Shown one piece after another: positions 1 to 6,312 of a stretch of 10,808 nucleotides of DNA (position 1 is the first letter of the stretch; each line of letters opens with the position of its first letter). A program made the position numbers and the translations under genes. Source of the stretch: Intestinibacter sp. (GTDB lineage Bacteria > Bacillota > Clostridia > Peptostreptococcales > Peptostreptococcaceae); contig NZ_JALEXO010000141.1 in the NCBI RefSeq assembly GCF_022780145.1, positions 1 to 10,808 of the forward strand. The letters are read 5' to 3'. The notes beneath the pieces were generated by a model, which did not search any database, was not told where the DNA came from, and was given only the letters and a program-made list of their open reading frames with translations.

Positions 1-462
1 GCTAACGATATATTTCAAGAGAAGAAGCCTTGTTATGAATTATTGGTGAAAAGTAAACTATGTGAAATATGGTCTCTATTTTTCACTGAAATAGACTGTA
101 TTTTGCAAGAAAAACAATTGGTAAATTCAAATGATGTTTTGAGATTATCTAAAATACTAGACTTTATACATAGTAATTATAAAAATAAAATAACTCTAGA
201 TGATATAGCTGAATCTTGTAATATAAGCAAAAGCGAATGTTGTAGGTTCTTTAAAAAGGCAACCCGACAAACTCCTTTTGAATACCTACTAAATTATCGC
301 ATAAAAAAAAGCATCCCTTTGCTTCTAAACGATAAATACAATATAACTGAAATTGCTGAAAAAGTAGGTTTTTCCAATGCTAGCTATTATACAGAGATTT
401 TTAAAAGAGTTATGGATTTATCACCTACTAAATATAAAAAAGAGCAGCTATCTAAATCTTAA
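1..462 (+). CDS. AraC-family transcriptional regulator, 3' part (5' end outside window)
   Basis: The reading frame is open from base 1 without a start that must be used, so the gene enters from the left. An internal GTG at 43 is not needed as a start, because the residues before it read through in frame. The visible 153 residues hold the end of an N-terminal ligand-binding region followed by the AraC/XylS DNA-binding domain. That domain has two helix-turn-helix units: the first includes ITLDDIAESCNISKSECCRFF, the second YNITEIAEKVGFSNASYY, ending in the typical SPTKYKK. Such proteins usually activate a nearby carbohydrate or stress operon on binding a small molecule. The effector domain is cut off, so the ligand and target cannot be named. 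The gene ends at TAA 460-462 and converges on the LacI-family gene across a shared terminator. Confidence 0.88.
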   Translation, partial: ANDIFQEKKPCYELLVKSKLCEIWSLFFTEIDCILQEKQLVNSNDVLRLSKILDFIHSNYKNKITLDDIAESCNISKSECCRFFKKATRQTPFEYLLNYRIKKSIPLLLNDKYNITEIAEKVGFSNASYYTEIFKRVMDLSPTKYKKEQLSKS

Positions 463-479
463 ATATAATTCCCTATGAA

Positions 480-516
480 ATATAAAAGGACCACAAAATA
501 CGTGATCCTTTTATAT
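480..516. terminator. Bidirectional rho-independent terminator between convergent regulators
   Basis: The arms ATATAAAAGGA (480-490) and TCCTTTTATAT (506-516) pair perfectly, extended by CAC (492-494) and GTG (502-504) across a one-base mismatch, with a 7-base loop. The A-rich and T-rich arms let it serve both the AraC gene (+) and the LacI-family gene (-), whose stops lie 18 and 13 bases away. Confidence 0.85.
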
Positions 517-528
517 TTATAAGCAAAA

Positions 529-1542
529 TTATTTTCTCTCTATTACACTTTCTCTTTCCACTATTTCATAAGGTAGAACAAATTTCTTTTCTTCTAGAGC
601 ATCCCCATTTATAATTTTTATTACCATTCTCATAGCTACAGCACCCATATCATAAAGCGGTTGTCCAACTGTAGTTAATTTAGGACGGTATATTTTAGAA
701 AGCTTGCTATTATTAAATCCTGCTACAGAAATATCTTCTGGAACTTTATATCCCTTATCAAATATAGCATTTATAGCACCTATAGCTGCTTCATCTCCTG
801 TAACAAAAACAGCATCTGGCTTAATATTTTTATCTAATAAATCCATCATCGCTTTATATCCACTATTATAATCTGTATTTCCGTATTTTATTATATCTGG
901 ATTTATACTTATGTTGCTTTCAGTTAATGCTCTTTCGTATCCTGTTCTTCTTTCTGATTCTAATATAGTATCTGCTTCACTTGTCATTATAAGTGCTATT
1001 TCTTTATGTCCTTTGTCTATTAAATATTTAGTCATATTATAAGTTGCATCTTCATTATTTGTACATACTGTATATACATCAAATTTTTGAGCTGTTTTAC
1101 TTATATAAGCTGCTGGTATACTACTATTATTAATTAATTGTACATGTTCTTCATCTAAAGTCCACGAAATCATAACTATACCTTCAACTTGTTTTGCTTT
1201 TAATAACTCTATACTTTTTAATTCCTGATCTTTTTCAGAATATGTATTTGCTAATAATATATCATATCCATACATTTTTGCGACACATTCTATACCGTTT
1301 ACAACCTCGCTAACAAATGAATCTGACATCTCTGGTACTATAACTCCCAATAAGTTACTCTTTTTAGTAACTAAGCTTCTTGCAAGAGGATTTGGAACAT
1401 ATCCTGTTTCTTTTATTACATCTAAGACTCTTTGTTTCACTTCATCTGTAACTGGTTTAGAATCATTTATTACTCTCGAAACTGTCGATATCGAAACTCC
1501 AGCTAATTTTGCAACGTCCTTTATTGTAACGTTATTTTTCAT
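529..1542 (-). CDS. ccpA: LacI/GalR-family regulator, probable catabolite control protein CcpA
   Basis: A 337-residue protein of normal LacI-family length. Residues about 5-27 form the helix-turn-helix (TIKDVAKLAGVSISTVSRVI), followed by a hinge helix (NPLARSLVTKK) and a periplasmic-binding-protein-like sensor domain. The late segment at about 286-307, including QPLYDMGAVAMRMV, closely matches the same place in Bacillus CcpA (QPMYDIGAVAMRLL from memory). The AKMYGYDILLANTY and RALTES stretches also fit CcpA. CcpA represses or activates carbon genes at cre sites, usually with HPr-Ser-P as co-effector. The ATG at 1540-1542 has an AAGGAGG ribosome binding site seven bases upstream. The gene appears monocistronic. 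The family is certain; the assignment to CcpA rather than another GalR-type paralogue is likely but unproven. Confidence 0.72.
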   Translation of the reverse strand: MKNNVTIKDVAKLAGVSISTVSRVINDSKPVTDEVKQRVLDVIKETGYVPNPLARSLVTKKSNLLGVIVPEMSDSFVSEVVNGIECVAKMYGYDILLANTYSEKDQELKSIELLKAKQVEGIVMISWTLDEEHVQLINNSSIPAAYISKTAQKFDVYTVCTNNEDATYNMTKYLIDKGHKEIALIMTSEADTILESERRTGYERALTESNISINPDIIKYGNTDYNSGYKAMMDLLDKNIKPDAVFVTGDEAAIGAINAIFDKGYKVPEDISVAGFNNSKLSKIYRPKLTTVGQPLYDMGAVAMRMVIKIINGDALEEKKFVLPYEIVERESVIERK

Positions 1543-1588
1543 GATATTTCCTCCTTATTTTATTTTCGTTTCACCACGCCAAAAACTA

Positions 1589-1616
1589 ATTGTAACATAC
1601 TTTTACCTTTTTATAA
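1589..1616 (-). promoter_or_regulatory. Probable sigma-A promoter of the ccpA-like gene
   Basis: On the minus strand a -35-like TTATAA (1611-1616) is followed after 16 bases by TACAAT (1589-1594), preceded by the TG-T of an extended -10. The predicted transcript would start near 1582, about 40 bases before the ATG. The -35 is weak and the region is AT-rich, so this is a modest call. Confidence 0.4.
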
Positions 1617-1750
1617 ATATATTATTTATACTTTTGTAATATATATGCCTGTGATACTAAAAAGTCTCTTTATTAAATAGATTTTTATATCGCAAATATG
1701 CTACCCTTTTTAAAGTATATTAAATAAATTATATTTATATACAATTTTAT

Positions 1751-1766
1751 ATGTTTACGTTTTCCC
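1751..1766 (-). promoter_or_regulatory. Weak cre-like (CcpA-operator-like) site
   Basis: The minus strand reads GGGAAAACGTAAACAT. It has the central CG and the right half (CA) of the cre consensus TGWAANCGNTNWCA, but two mismatches in the 14 positions. It lies about 210 bases upstream of the ccpA-like start, so it could mediate autoregulation. In DNA this AT-rich a chance match is quite possible. Confidence 0.22.
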
Positions 1767-1848
1767 ATATGCTGTATAAACATCTGAAACAAATACTATA
1801 ATAATAATTTATACTATTTTTAAAACTACGTAAATAGAAAATTCATAA

Positions 1849-1891
1849 AAAAACTGTATTTAATCGTAAATTTTCGATAAATACAGTTTTT
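1849..1891. terminator. Long perfect hairpin, probable terminator
   Basis: AAAAACTGTATTTA (1849-1862) pairs with TAAATACAGTTTTT (1878-1891). The stem is extended by TCG/CGA inside, after one bulged base, with an AT-rich loop. Read on the minus strand the stem runs into seven T, the better terminator orientation. Read on the plus strand it ends in only five T. It may back up the terminator at 1918-1988 and keep small-protein transcripts out of the regulator gene. Confidence 0.7.
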
Positions 1892-1917
1892 GTAAAAATG
1901 TTCTTTTAACAAAATAT

Positions 1918-1988
1918 AAAATACTTGACTACAAAATGACAAAAATACTAAAAGATATTTATATGTCATTTATGTAGCCTAGTATTTT
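1918..1988 (-). terminator. Large terminator hairpin after the small-protein gene cluster
   Basis: Nested arms AAAATACT (1918-1925) with AGTATTTT (1981-1988), CTACA (1929-1933) with TGTAG (1973-1977), and AATGACA (1935-1941) with TGTCATT (1964-1970) form a long interrupted stem just after the stop at 2002. The minus-strand 3' side continues TATTTTG, a modest U-rich tail. It ends the transcript of the small-protein genes. Confidence 0.65.
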
Positions 1989-2001
1989 CATTTAAATTAG
2001 A

Positions 2002-2199
2002 CTAGCATCCACATCCTTCGTTGCCAAAAAATCCACCGCTACAGCATAATATTAATAATAATATTAAAAATGGTATCCATGCCATTATATCTATATCTAC
2101 CCAGCTTTCCCCAAATGCTAAGAATAAGAAAAATAATACTATTATCCACCATGCCCCTGCTCCGAAGCAACATCCTTCTCCAAATAATCTATCTAACAT
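2002..2199 (-). CDS. Small Cys-tailed hydrophobic protein, copy A (65 aa)
   Basis: A 65-residue protein of no family I can name. Order: amphipathic MLDRLFGE start, a Gly/Cys patch (CCFGAGA), hydrophobic segment 1 beginning WWIIVLFFLFLAF (about 17-30), an acidic linker (ESWVDIDIMA), hydrophobic segment 2 (WIPFLILLLILCC, about 41-53), and a tail ending GNEGCGC. With five Cys near its ends and two possible membrane hairpins it resembles the small Gly/Cys-rich proteins of spore coats, but this is analogy only. The ATG at 2197-2199 follows a TGGAGGAAATAAGT leader. It starts 19 bases after the stop of the near-identical copy B, so the two are co-transcribed. Third-position differences between the copies support real coding. 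Confidence 0.75.
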   Translation of the reverse strand: MLDRLFGEGCCFGAGAWWIIVLFFLFLAFGESWVDIDIMAWIPFLILLLILCCSGGFFGNEGCGC

Positions 2200-2409
2200 A
2201 CTTATTTCCTCCAGTCAACTATAATATGTCACCACAACAACATAATATCAATAATACTATTAAGAATGGTATCCATGCCATTATGTCTATATCTACCCAG
2301 CTATCTCCAAATGCTAAGAATAAGAAGAATAGTACTATTATCCACCATGCTCCTGCTCCAAAGAATCCATTTTCTCCAAATAATCTGTCTAACATTGTTA
2401 TTACCTCCT
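2041..2409 (-). repeat. Direct tandem duplication of a small-protein gene with its ribosome binding site
   Basis: The unit 2041-2212 repeats as 2237-2409, offset 196 bases. By hand alignment the first 53 codons match at about 88-89 percent of bases and 48 of 53 residues. Many of the differences are in third codon positions. The ribosome binding sites (GGAGGAAATAAGT and GGAGGTAATAACA) are duplicated too. Similarity stops after codon 53. Confidence 0.85.
2219..2395 (-). CDS. Small hydrophobic protein, copy B (58 aa, shortened tail)
   Basis: This 58-residue gene is easily overlooked because of its length. The protein starts MLDRLFGENGFFGAGAWWII and keeps both hydrophobic segments and the DSWVDIDIMA linker of copy A. 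After ILCCC it ends GDIL, so the FFGNEGCGC tail of copy A is missing. The ATG at 2393-2395 has a perfect AGGAGGTAA site (complement of 2401-2409). The stop is TAG at 2219-2221, and copy A follows 19 bases later. Identity to copy A with silent third-base changes shows selection on the protein. The function is unknown. The shortened tail may be a recombination scar or a functional split between tailed and tail-less forms. Confidence 0.8.
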   Translation of the reverse strand: MLDRLFGENGFFGAGAWWIIVLFFLFLAFGDSWVDIDIMAWIPFLIVLLILCCCGDIL

Positions 2410-2437
2410 GTTGATATTTGAGCTTTTGCTCTTAACT

Positions 2438-2463
2438 TATAATATGCAAAACAGATTATTTGT
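2438..2463 (-). promoter_or_regulatory. Possible sigma-K-like promoter of copies B and A
   Basis: The minus strand has CATATTATA (2438-2446), a full match to a CATAnnnTA -10, with AC at 2462-2463. The spacing is 15 bases, shorter than the usual 16-17. TTTGCATATTAT here also occurs upstream of the gene at 2848-3048. This is the weakest of the four related sites. Confidence 0.3.
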
Positions 2464-2522
2464 GATAATACTTAAAGTATTTATATATAAGTTTTAATTA
2501 TATTAATTACAAATTTATTATT

Positions 2523-2741
2523 TTAGCAACCGCAAGTATATCCATTTTGATAACAATCGCAATCATCATTATCATCGTCACATGAACATACTATTAAAAG
2601 TAAAATTAAAAACGGTATCCAATCACTCAAACAAATATCTATAAAACACTCTTGAAAAGCTAAAAATAAAAAGAACAAAATTATAATCCACCATCCACTT
2701 CCTCCGATACATTCAAACATTCTCGATAATTTACGATTCAT
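2523..2741 (-). CDS. Small Cys/Asp-tailed hydrophobic protein (72 aa)
   Basis: Same plan as the two genes downstream: a charged start (MNRKLSRMFE), Gly-rich patch (CIGGSG), WWIIILFFLFLAF, a linker QECFIDICLSD, WIPFLILLLIVC, then a longer tail rich in Asp and Cys (CSCDDDNDDCDC) ending YTCGC. WIPFLILLLI is identical to copy A. The Cys and acidic tail could bind metal or form disulfides; neither is proven. I start it at ATG 2739-2741, because GAGGAGGGA lies just upstream. An in-frame TTG at 2756 lies at the ribosome binding site itself and is not a credible start. No strong terminator follows, so read-through into copies B and A is possible. Confidence 0.72.
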   Translation of the reverse strand: MNRKLSRMFECIGGSGWWIIILFFLFLAFQECFIDICLSDWIPFLILLLIVCSCDDDNDDCDCYQNGYTCGC

Positions 2742-2765
2742 AAAATCCCTCCTCAATTAAAAAGA

Positions 2766-2801
2766 AAAGACCTCCATCATATTTTTATGATAAAGGTCTT
2801 T
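2766..2801 (-). terminator. Terminator or attenuator hairpin between two small-protein genes
   Basis: AAAGACCT (2766-2773) pairs with AGGTCTTT (2794-2801), and ATCATA (2776-2781) with TATGAT (2786-2791), around a TTTT loop. The minus-strand 3' side continues TTTTCTTTTT, so it terminates leftward transcription. It ends only a few bases before the ribosome binding site of the gene at 2523-2741. A transcript from the promoter at 2813-2839 would carry it at its very 5' end. Confidence 0.8.
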
Positions 2802-2812
2802 ATGCTCTAATA

Positions 2813-2839
2813 TATATTATGATAAAATTATTTATTTGT
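2813..2839 (-). promoter_or_regulatory. Possible sigma-K-like promoter of the gene at 2523-2741
   Basis: On the minus strand GTAAC (its AC at 2838-2839) is followed after 16 bases by CATAATATA (2813-2821). This fits the Bacillus sigma-K pattern AC, 16-17 bases, CATAnnnTA. The same GTAAC plus CATA layout occurs before two other family members, which raises confidence above a lone AT-rich match. Confidence 0.42.
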
Positions 2840-2847
2840 TACCTATT

Positions 2848-3048
2848 TTAACAACATCCAAAATCAAAATCACAAAGATTAAAAAATACTATTAAAATAA
2901 TTATCCAAATTAAAAATTCTTGATTACATAGTATCCATTCTATTAAATCGTCTCCTAGCATCAACAACAAAATCAAAACTATGAAGAAAAATCCTCCTCC
3001 AAAGAAGTTTCCTCCAAAAAATCTCGATAAACCTTGTTCTTGTGACAT
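2848..3048 (-). CDS. Small Gly/Cys hydrophobic protein (66 aa)
   Basis: A more distant member of the same family: MSQEQGLSRFFGG start, Gly/Phe patch (NFFGGGFFF), hydrophobic segment 1 (IVLILLLML), acidic linker (GDDLIEWILCNQE), segment 2 (FLIWIIILIVFF), and a short NLCDFDFGCC tail. The GGNFFGGGFFFIVLILLL stretch recalls the Gly-then-hydrophobic layout of small YjcZ-type sporulation proteins, a loose resemblance only. The start ATG 3046-3048 follows AAAGGGAGAGAAGAAT. It lies 91 bases after the DHHW gene stop, with its own candidate promoter between, so it is probably a separate transcript. Its closest relative in the window is 7290-7496: both share LSRFFG near the N-terminus and a CC end. Confidence 0.72.
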   Translation of the reverse strand: MSQEQGLSRFFGGNFFGGGFFFIVLILLLMLGDDLIEWILCNQEFLIWIIILIVFFNLCDFDFGCC

Positions 3049-3072
3049 ATTCTTCTCTCCCTTTCAAAAATT

Positions 3073-3091
3073 AATAAGTATATTACTTATT
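3073..3091 (-). terminator. Weak terminator hairpin after the DHHW gene
   Basis: AATAAGTA (3073-3080) and TACTTATT (3084-3091) pair over a 3-base loop. On the minus strand AATTTTTG follows. The stem is entirely AT-rich apart from one G-C pair, so termination would be partial. It lies near the predicted start point of the transcript for 2848-3048. Confidence 0.4.
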
Positions 3092-3096
3092 TAATA

Positions 3097-3124
3097 AATA
3101 ATATGCAAATTAAAGTCGAAAGGT
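3097..3124 (-). promoter_or_regulatory. Possible sigma-K-like promoter of the gene at 2848-3048
   Basis: On the minus strand GTAAC (its AC at 3123-3124), 17 bases, then CATATTATT (3097-3105). The -10 differs from CATAnnnTA only in the last base. Spacing and the GTAAC block match the site upstream of the related gene at 7290-7496. Confidence 0.42.
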
Positions 3125-3139
3125 TACTAAATTTATCGT

Positions 3140-4339
3140 TTATTCGTTGTTTAACACAGGGGCTAAGGATGTATCTCCGAAAAATGTATTTGCATTATAC
3201 AAATATAGTACCTCGTCAACACCTTCATTTTTCATCAATTCATCTATATCCTCGTAATAATATCTAGGGTCAACTAATATAATTTTACTAAAATGAGTTG
3301 TCAAAAATTGTACAAAACAGTTTGCGTAAGAATCTTTAAATATTAGTAGAGTCTTTCCACTATCTGATGTAGTATCGATTTTTACAATTGGATGATTTCC
3401 TCCTAAAAATACTTGATACTTATCTTTTTGTTCTAATTTTTCACTATCGTATAAAGTGGCTGTTTTTTTCTGTTCTTCTTCGTAATTTACAACGACTTGG
3501 TCGTTTTCATCCTTTGGTATATATACTTTTATCTTATCTAAGTCAGTCTTGTATCCACTCTCTGAAGCAAGCGCTCCTTCAAATGAATTTGAAACTAATT
3601 CGATATCGTAGTCATCACTGTCTTTAGAGCTTAATTCCATATCTTCTGCTAATTTTTCGTATGAATAAAATGCTCCTAAAGTAGTCCAGTGATGGTCGCT
3701 TTTATAATATAAATTCTCACTCTTATGCTCTAGTAAAGTAGCATAAGTATCCACAAATTTTATATTTGAATCTATCTTTTTAGAGTATTCGTCTAAATAT
3801 TTTTGTTGATCTTCAACTGGTGCAGCAAGTGGTAGTTTATCTCTTAGAATACTGACAGCAGTTGGAGATATCAGCATATACTGTTTTACATCTTTGTATT
3901 TTTTTGAAAAGTCATTTATAGCATTTAGATTTTTAGATACATTTTCTTCATTAGGCTTTTCGAAATCCTCCAATAGATATCCATCTTTGCCTAGATAAAC
4001 TCCATTAGAGCTCTTCTTTAATAATAGCTTGTCTGTCTTAACCTTAACATCTATCCAAAAATCTCTATTAAAAAACTGATCTACCTTGTACTTTTCATAC
4101 TTACTTATATATCTTCCCTCAAATAATTTTTCTACAGAAAAAGTCGGCTTTGATTGAAGAACTCTGTTTTCAGTTTCTGAGAAAGTCTTCTTCTCTCCCA
4201 AAGTGTTCACTGCCACAAAAAATACTATATAGCATATAAATAACGCACACAAAGATATGCAGTATTTTTTCCCTAATTTTTTCTTAGTTTTTTTATTTTT
4301 TGATGTATTTCTATTTTTCATTTTATACGCTTCAGTCAT
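3140..4339 (-). CDS. DHHW-family protein, extracytoplasmic partner of the MBOAT acyltransferase
   Basis: A 399-residue protein with a Lys-rich cytoplasmic start, one membrane anchor (about 26-45, ending FFVAVNT), and a large outside domain. It carries the signature DHHW at 215-218 (YKSDHHWTTLGAFYSYEKL) and the late block IFKDSYANCFV (KDSYAN at about 335-340). These are the Asp/His and Ser elements of the SGNH-like fold shared with AlgJ/AlgX/DltD-type proteins. Such proteins are thought to pass acetyl groups from the MBOAT channel to a surface polysaccharide. The start ATG 4337-4339 fits AAAGGTGG, which overlaps the MBOAT stop codon. An in-frame GTG at 4351 falls inside that site and is unlikely. 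The tight spacing implies translational coupling. The glycan acceptor is unknown. Confidence 0.87.
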   Translation of the reverse strand: MTEAYKMKNRNTSKNKKTKKKLGKKYCISLCALFICYIVFFVAVNTLGEKKTFSETENRVLQSKPTFSVEKLFEGRYISKYEKYKVDQFFNRDFWIDVKVKTDKLLLKKSSNGVYLGKDGYLLEDFEKPNEENVSKNLNAINDFSKKYKDVKQYMLISPTAVSILRDKLPLAAPVEDQQKYLDEYSKKIDSNIKFVDTYATLLEHKSENLYYKSDHHWTTLGAFYSYEKLAEDMELSSKDSDDYDIELVSNSFEGALASESGYKTDLDKIKVYIPKDENDQVVVNYEEEQKKTATLYDSEKLEQKDKYQVFLGGNHPIVKIDTTSDSGKTLLIFKDSYANCFVQFLTTHFSKIILVDPRYYYEDIDELMKNEGVDEVLYLYNANTFFGDTSLAPVLNNE

Positions 4340-4353
4340 ACTTTTCACCACCT

Positions 4354-5760
4354 TTAAAATCTAAAATACAAGAATGGATTATAAGTTTCATTAACTAAAT
4401 AAGCCGTAACTAAAAATAAAACTAAACCATATATAACTAAAGATGGATTTATCAATTTATCTCTATATTTTCTTGCAATATTTTCTAAAATTTGTTTGAT
4501 AACTGGTGTTGAGAATACAAAAAGTATAACCATCATTATGATATTAGTATATAAGTAGAATATTCCCGCATTATCAATTATTGCATTTCCTGATACAAAG
4601 AACATTACCTTTAGATAATCAACTGCAAATCCTAAATCCTCACTTGCAAAGAACAGCCATCCTATTATAACTAACAGCATTGTGTAAATGTGTTTTAAGC
4701 TATTAGGCAGCTTTTCTAAAACAGATTTTAGCGCAAATTTTTCTAAAAATAATAAAACTCCATAGTAAAGTCCCCAGATCACAAAGTTCCAGCTAGCTCC
4801 ATGCCAAAAACCTGTAAGGCACCAAACTACAAATATATTTCTAATTTGCTTTGGCATACTCACTCTATTTCCGCCTAAAGGTATGTAGATATACTCTCTA
4901 AACCATGTTCCTAAAGATATATGCCATCTTCTCCAAAACTCTGTAATACTCTTTGATATATATGGATAATTGAAGTTTTCCATAAAATCAAATCCGAACA
5001 TCTTACCTAAACCAATAGCCATATCAGAATATCCACTGAAGTCAAAATATATTTGGAAAGTATACGCAATTATACCTAACCATGCAGTGAGAACTGATAT
5101 AGACGAAATTTCCATAGCAGAAACAGTTGTCCATAGCATTCCTATATTATTTGCTAGTAAAACCTTCTTTCCTAGACCTTGTATAAAACGCTCTACGCCT
5201 TCTCCAAACTTAATTACACTTTCTTTTCTAGTGTTCAATTGAGTTTCTATTGTTTGATATTGGACTATAGGTCCTGCTACTAATTGTGGAAACATTGTAA
5301 CGTAAGTAGCAAAGTTAATTATATTGTGTTGAACTTCAACCTTACCCAAGTAAACATCCACAATATAAGATAATACTTGGAAAGTATAAAATGATATCCC
5401 TATTGGAAGAGCTAGCCCTTCAAAAGGAATATTTACATGAAAAATACTATTTATGTTATCTATAAAGAAACCAAAATATTTAAAAAATCCTAATATGCCC
5501 ACATTGAAAATAATAGTAATTATAAATATAAATTTACACTTACCTTCATCGTGTTTATTCTTATCTATTAGTATAGCTAAAAAATAGTCCGCTAAGATCG
5601 TTCCTATCATTAAAAATACATACACAGGCTCTCCCCATGCATAAAAAACTAAACTAGCTATTAATAATATTGAATTTTTTAATATTCTAGGGCTAACATA
5701 ATATAGTAATAATGTTATTGGCAAAAAAGTAAACAAAAATATAATACTACTGAATACTAT
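4354..5760 (-). CDS. MBOAT O-acyltransferase (AlgI/DltB-like), apparent ATA start
   Basis: A polytopic membrane protein of 468 residues that would carry acyl (probably acetyl) groups across the membrane for O-acylation of a surface polysaccharide. MBOAT hallmarks are clear: FQIYFDFSGYSDMAIGLG, the block FWRRWHISLGTWFREYIYIP (His about 280), and GFWHGASWNFVIWG with the catalytic-type His at about 320. The first standard start in frame is TTG at 5736, but it cuts into the first helix and has no nearby ribosome binding site. Reading from ATA 5758-5760 gives the family-typical VFSSIIFLF start and lies eight bases after GGGAGG. I therefore start at ATA, which would read as Met if initiated. The DHHW gene follows 14 bases after its stop. 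Confidence 0.82.
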   Translation of the reverse strand: MVFSSIIFLFTFLPITLLLYYVSPRILKNSILLIASLVFYAWGEPVYVFLMIGTILADYFLAILIDKNKHDEGKCKFIFIITIIFNVGILGFFKYFGFFIDNINSIFHVNIPFEGLALPIGISFYTFQVLSYIVDVYLGKVEVQHNIINFATYVTMFPQLVAGPIVQYQTIETQLNTRKESVIKFGEGVERFIQGLGKKVLLANNIGMLWTTVSAMEISSISVLTAWLGIIAYTFQIYFDFSGYSDMAIGLGKMFGFDFMENFNYPYISKSITEFWRRWHISLGTWFREYIYIPLGGNRVSMPKQIRNIFVVWCLTGFWHGASWNFVIWGLYYGVLLFLEKFALKSVLEKLPNSLKHIYTMLLVIIGWLFFASEDLGFAVDYLKVMFFVSGNAIIDNAGIFYLYTNIIMMVILFVFSTPVIKQILENIARKYRDKLINPSLVIYGLVLFLVTAYLVNETYNPFLYFRF

Positions 5761-5818
5761 TTTAATCGCCTCCCTCTCATTTTTTTATTTTTTATTATCG
5801 ATAAAGTTAAATCTGGAA

Positions 5819-6289
5819 TTATTTTATTGACTCTTTAAAAGCCTCCTTCAAATCCTCTGCATTTTCAGACACAGCAAAAAACACGTATTTTCCCTTTGTT
5901 TTTAACTCATAATCATTTAATAATGCACATTGCTCTGGACCGTAGCTTCCAAAGCTTTGAAGCTGAGAATTTACTCTATTATCAATCGCATCCTCTAAAC
6001 CTTCTATTTGAGATTTATCTTTAACTTTTACAATTAGCATCTCATCTACTTCCATAGATGATTCTGGTGTGTATAAAACAACACTGTCGAAATCACTTGC
6101 ATTTAAGCCGTAATATCTTTTTAATCCTTTAGTTCCTGTTTCTTCCATATTTTTGACAAGACCTGTATCTACTATAGATTTTTGTATATCTTTAGCAGTT
6201 AAATTGTCATTTACTCTACTGCATCCTGCAAAAACGACACAAGAACATAAAATTGCTACAATACTTTTTATTCTTTTTTTTAATTTCAT
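5819..6289 (-). CDS. DUF4358-type lipoprotein
   Basis: A 156-residue protein with a lipoprotein signal: charged MKLKKRIK start, hydrophobic stretch, and lipobox VFAGC with the lipidated Cys at 23. The mature part resembles DUF4358 (KRYYGLNASDFDSVVLYTP, then MEVDEMLIVKVKDKSQIEGL). That domain has no assigned activity but is commonly encoded beside MBOAT and DHHW genes in clostridia. It would sit on the outer face of the membrane and may support or regulate the O-acylation complex. The start ATG follows GAGAGG by eleven bases. It is second in the operon, 23 bases after the SGNH gene and 58 bases before the MBOAT start. Domain naming is from memory of the family pattern. Confidence 0.7.
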   Translation of the reverse strand: MKLKKRIKSIVAILCSCVVFAGCSRVNDNLTAKDIQKSIVDTGLVKNMEETGTKGLKRYYGLNASDFDSVVLYTPESSMEVDEMLIVKVKDKSQIEGLEDAIDNRVNSQLQSFGSYGPEQCALLNDYELKTKGKYVFFAVSENAEDLKEAFKESIK

Positions 6290-6312
6290 TTTATGTTAAA
6301 CCTCTCTAAATT

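Larger units (their letters stand above)
1543..2001. other. Gene-free region upstream of the ccpA-like gene
   Basis: No convincing coding frame lies here on either strand. The region is about 460 bases and very AT-rich. It holds the leader and probable promoter of the LacI-family gene, a weak cre-like site near 1751-1766, a strong symmetrical hairpin at 1849-1891, and the terminator hairpin of the small-protein genes at 1918-1988. The stretch 1620-1750 shows only AT-rich sequence without a recognisable feature. Confidence 0.6.

Noticed and set aside
1567..1578. CGTTTCACCACG as a LacI-type operator just after the ccpA transcript start
   Set aside because: Only one half resembles a family half-site (GAAACG) and the second half is absent, so it is not a convincing operator.
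1847..1991. Two hairpins considered as a riboswitch or small RNA
   Set aside because: They are simple stems with T-rich flanks and no conserved aptamer-like core, with no downstream gene on the plus strand. Terminators explain them.
2021..2414. Plus-strand open frames opposite the small-protein genes
   Set aside because: They mirror the low-complexity codons of the minus-strand genes, lack ribosome binding sites and have no family-like features. The minus-strand genes have strong sites and silent-change conservation.
3388..3627. Plus-strand open frame inside the DHHW gene
   Set aside because: It is antisense to a well-conserved gene and has no credible start signal.
4970..5242. Plus-strand open frame inside the MBOAT gene
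   Set aside because: It is antisense to the conserved MBOAT core and has no ribosome binding site or recognisable domain.
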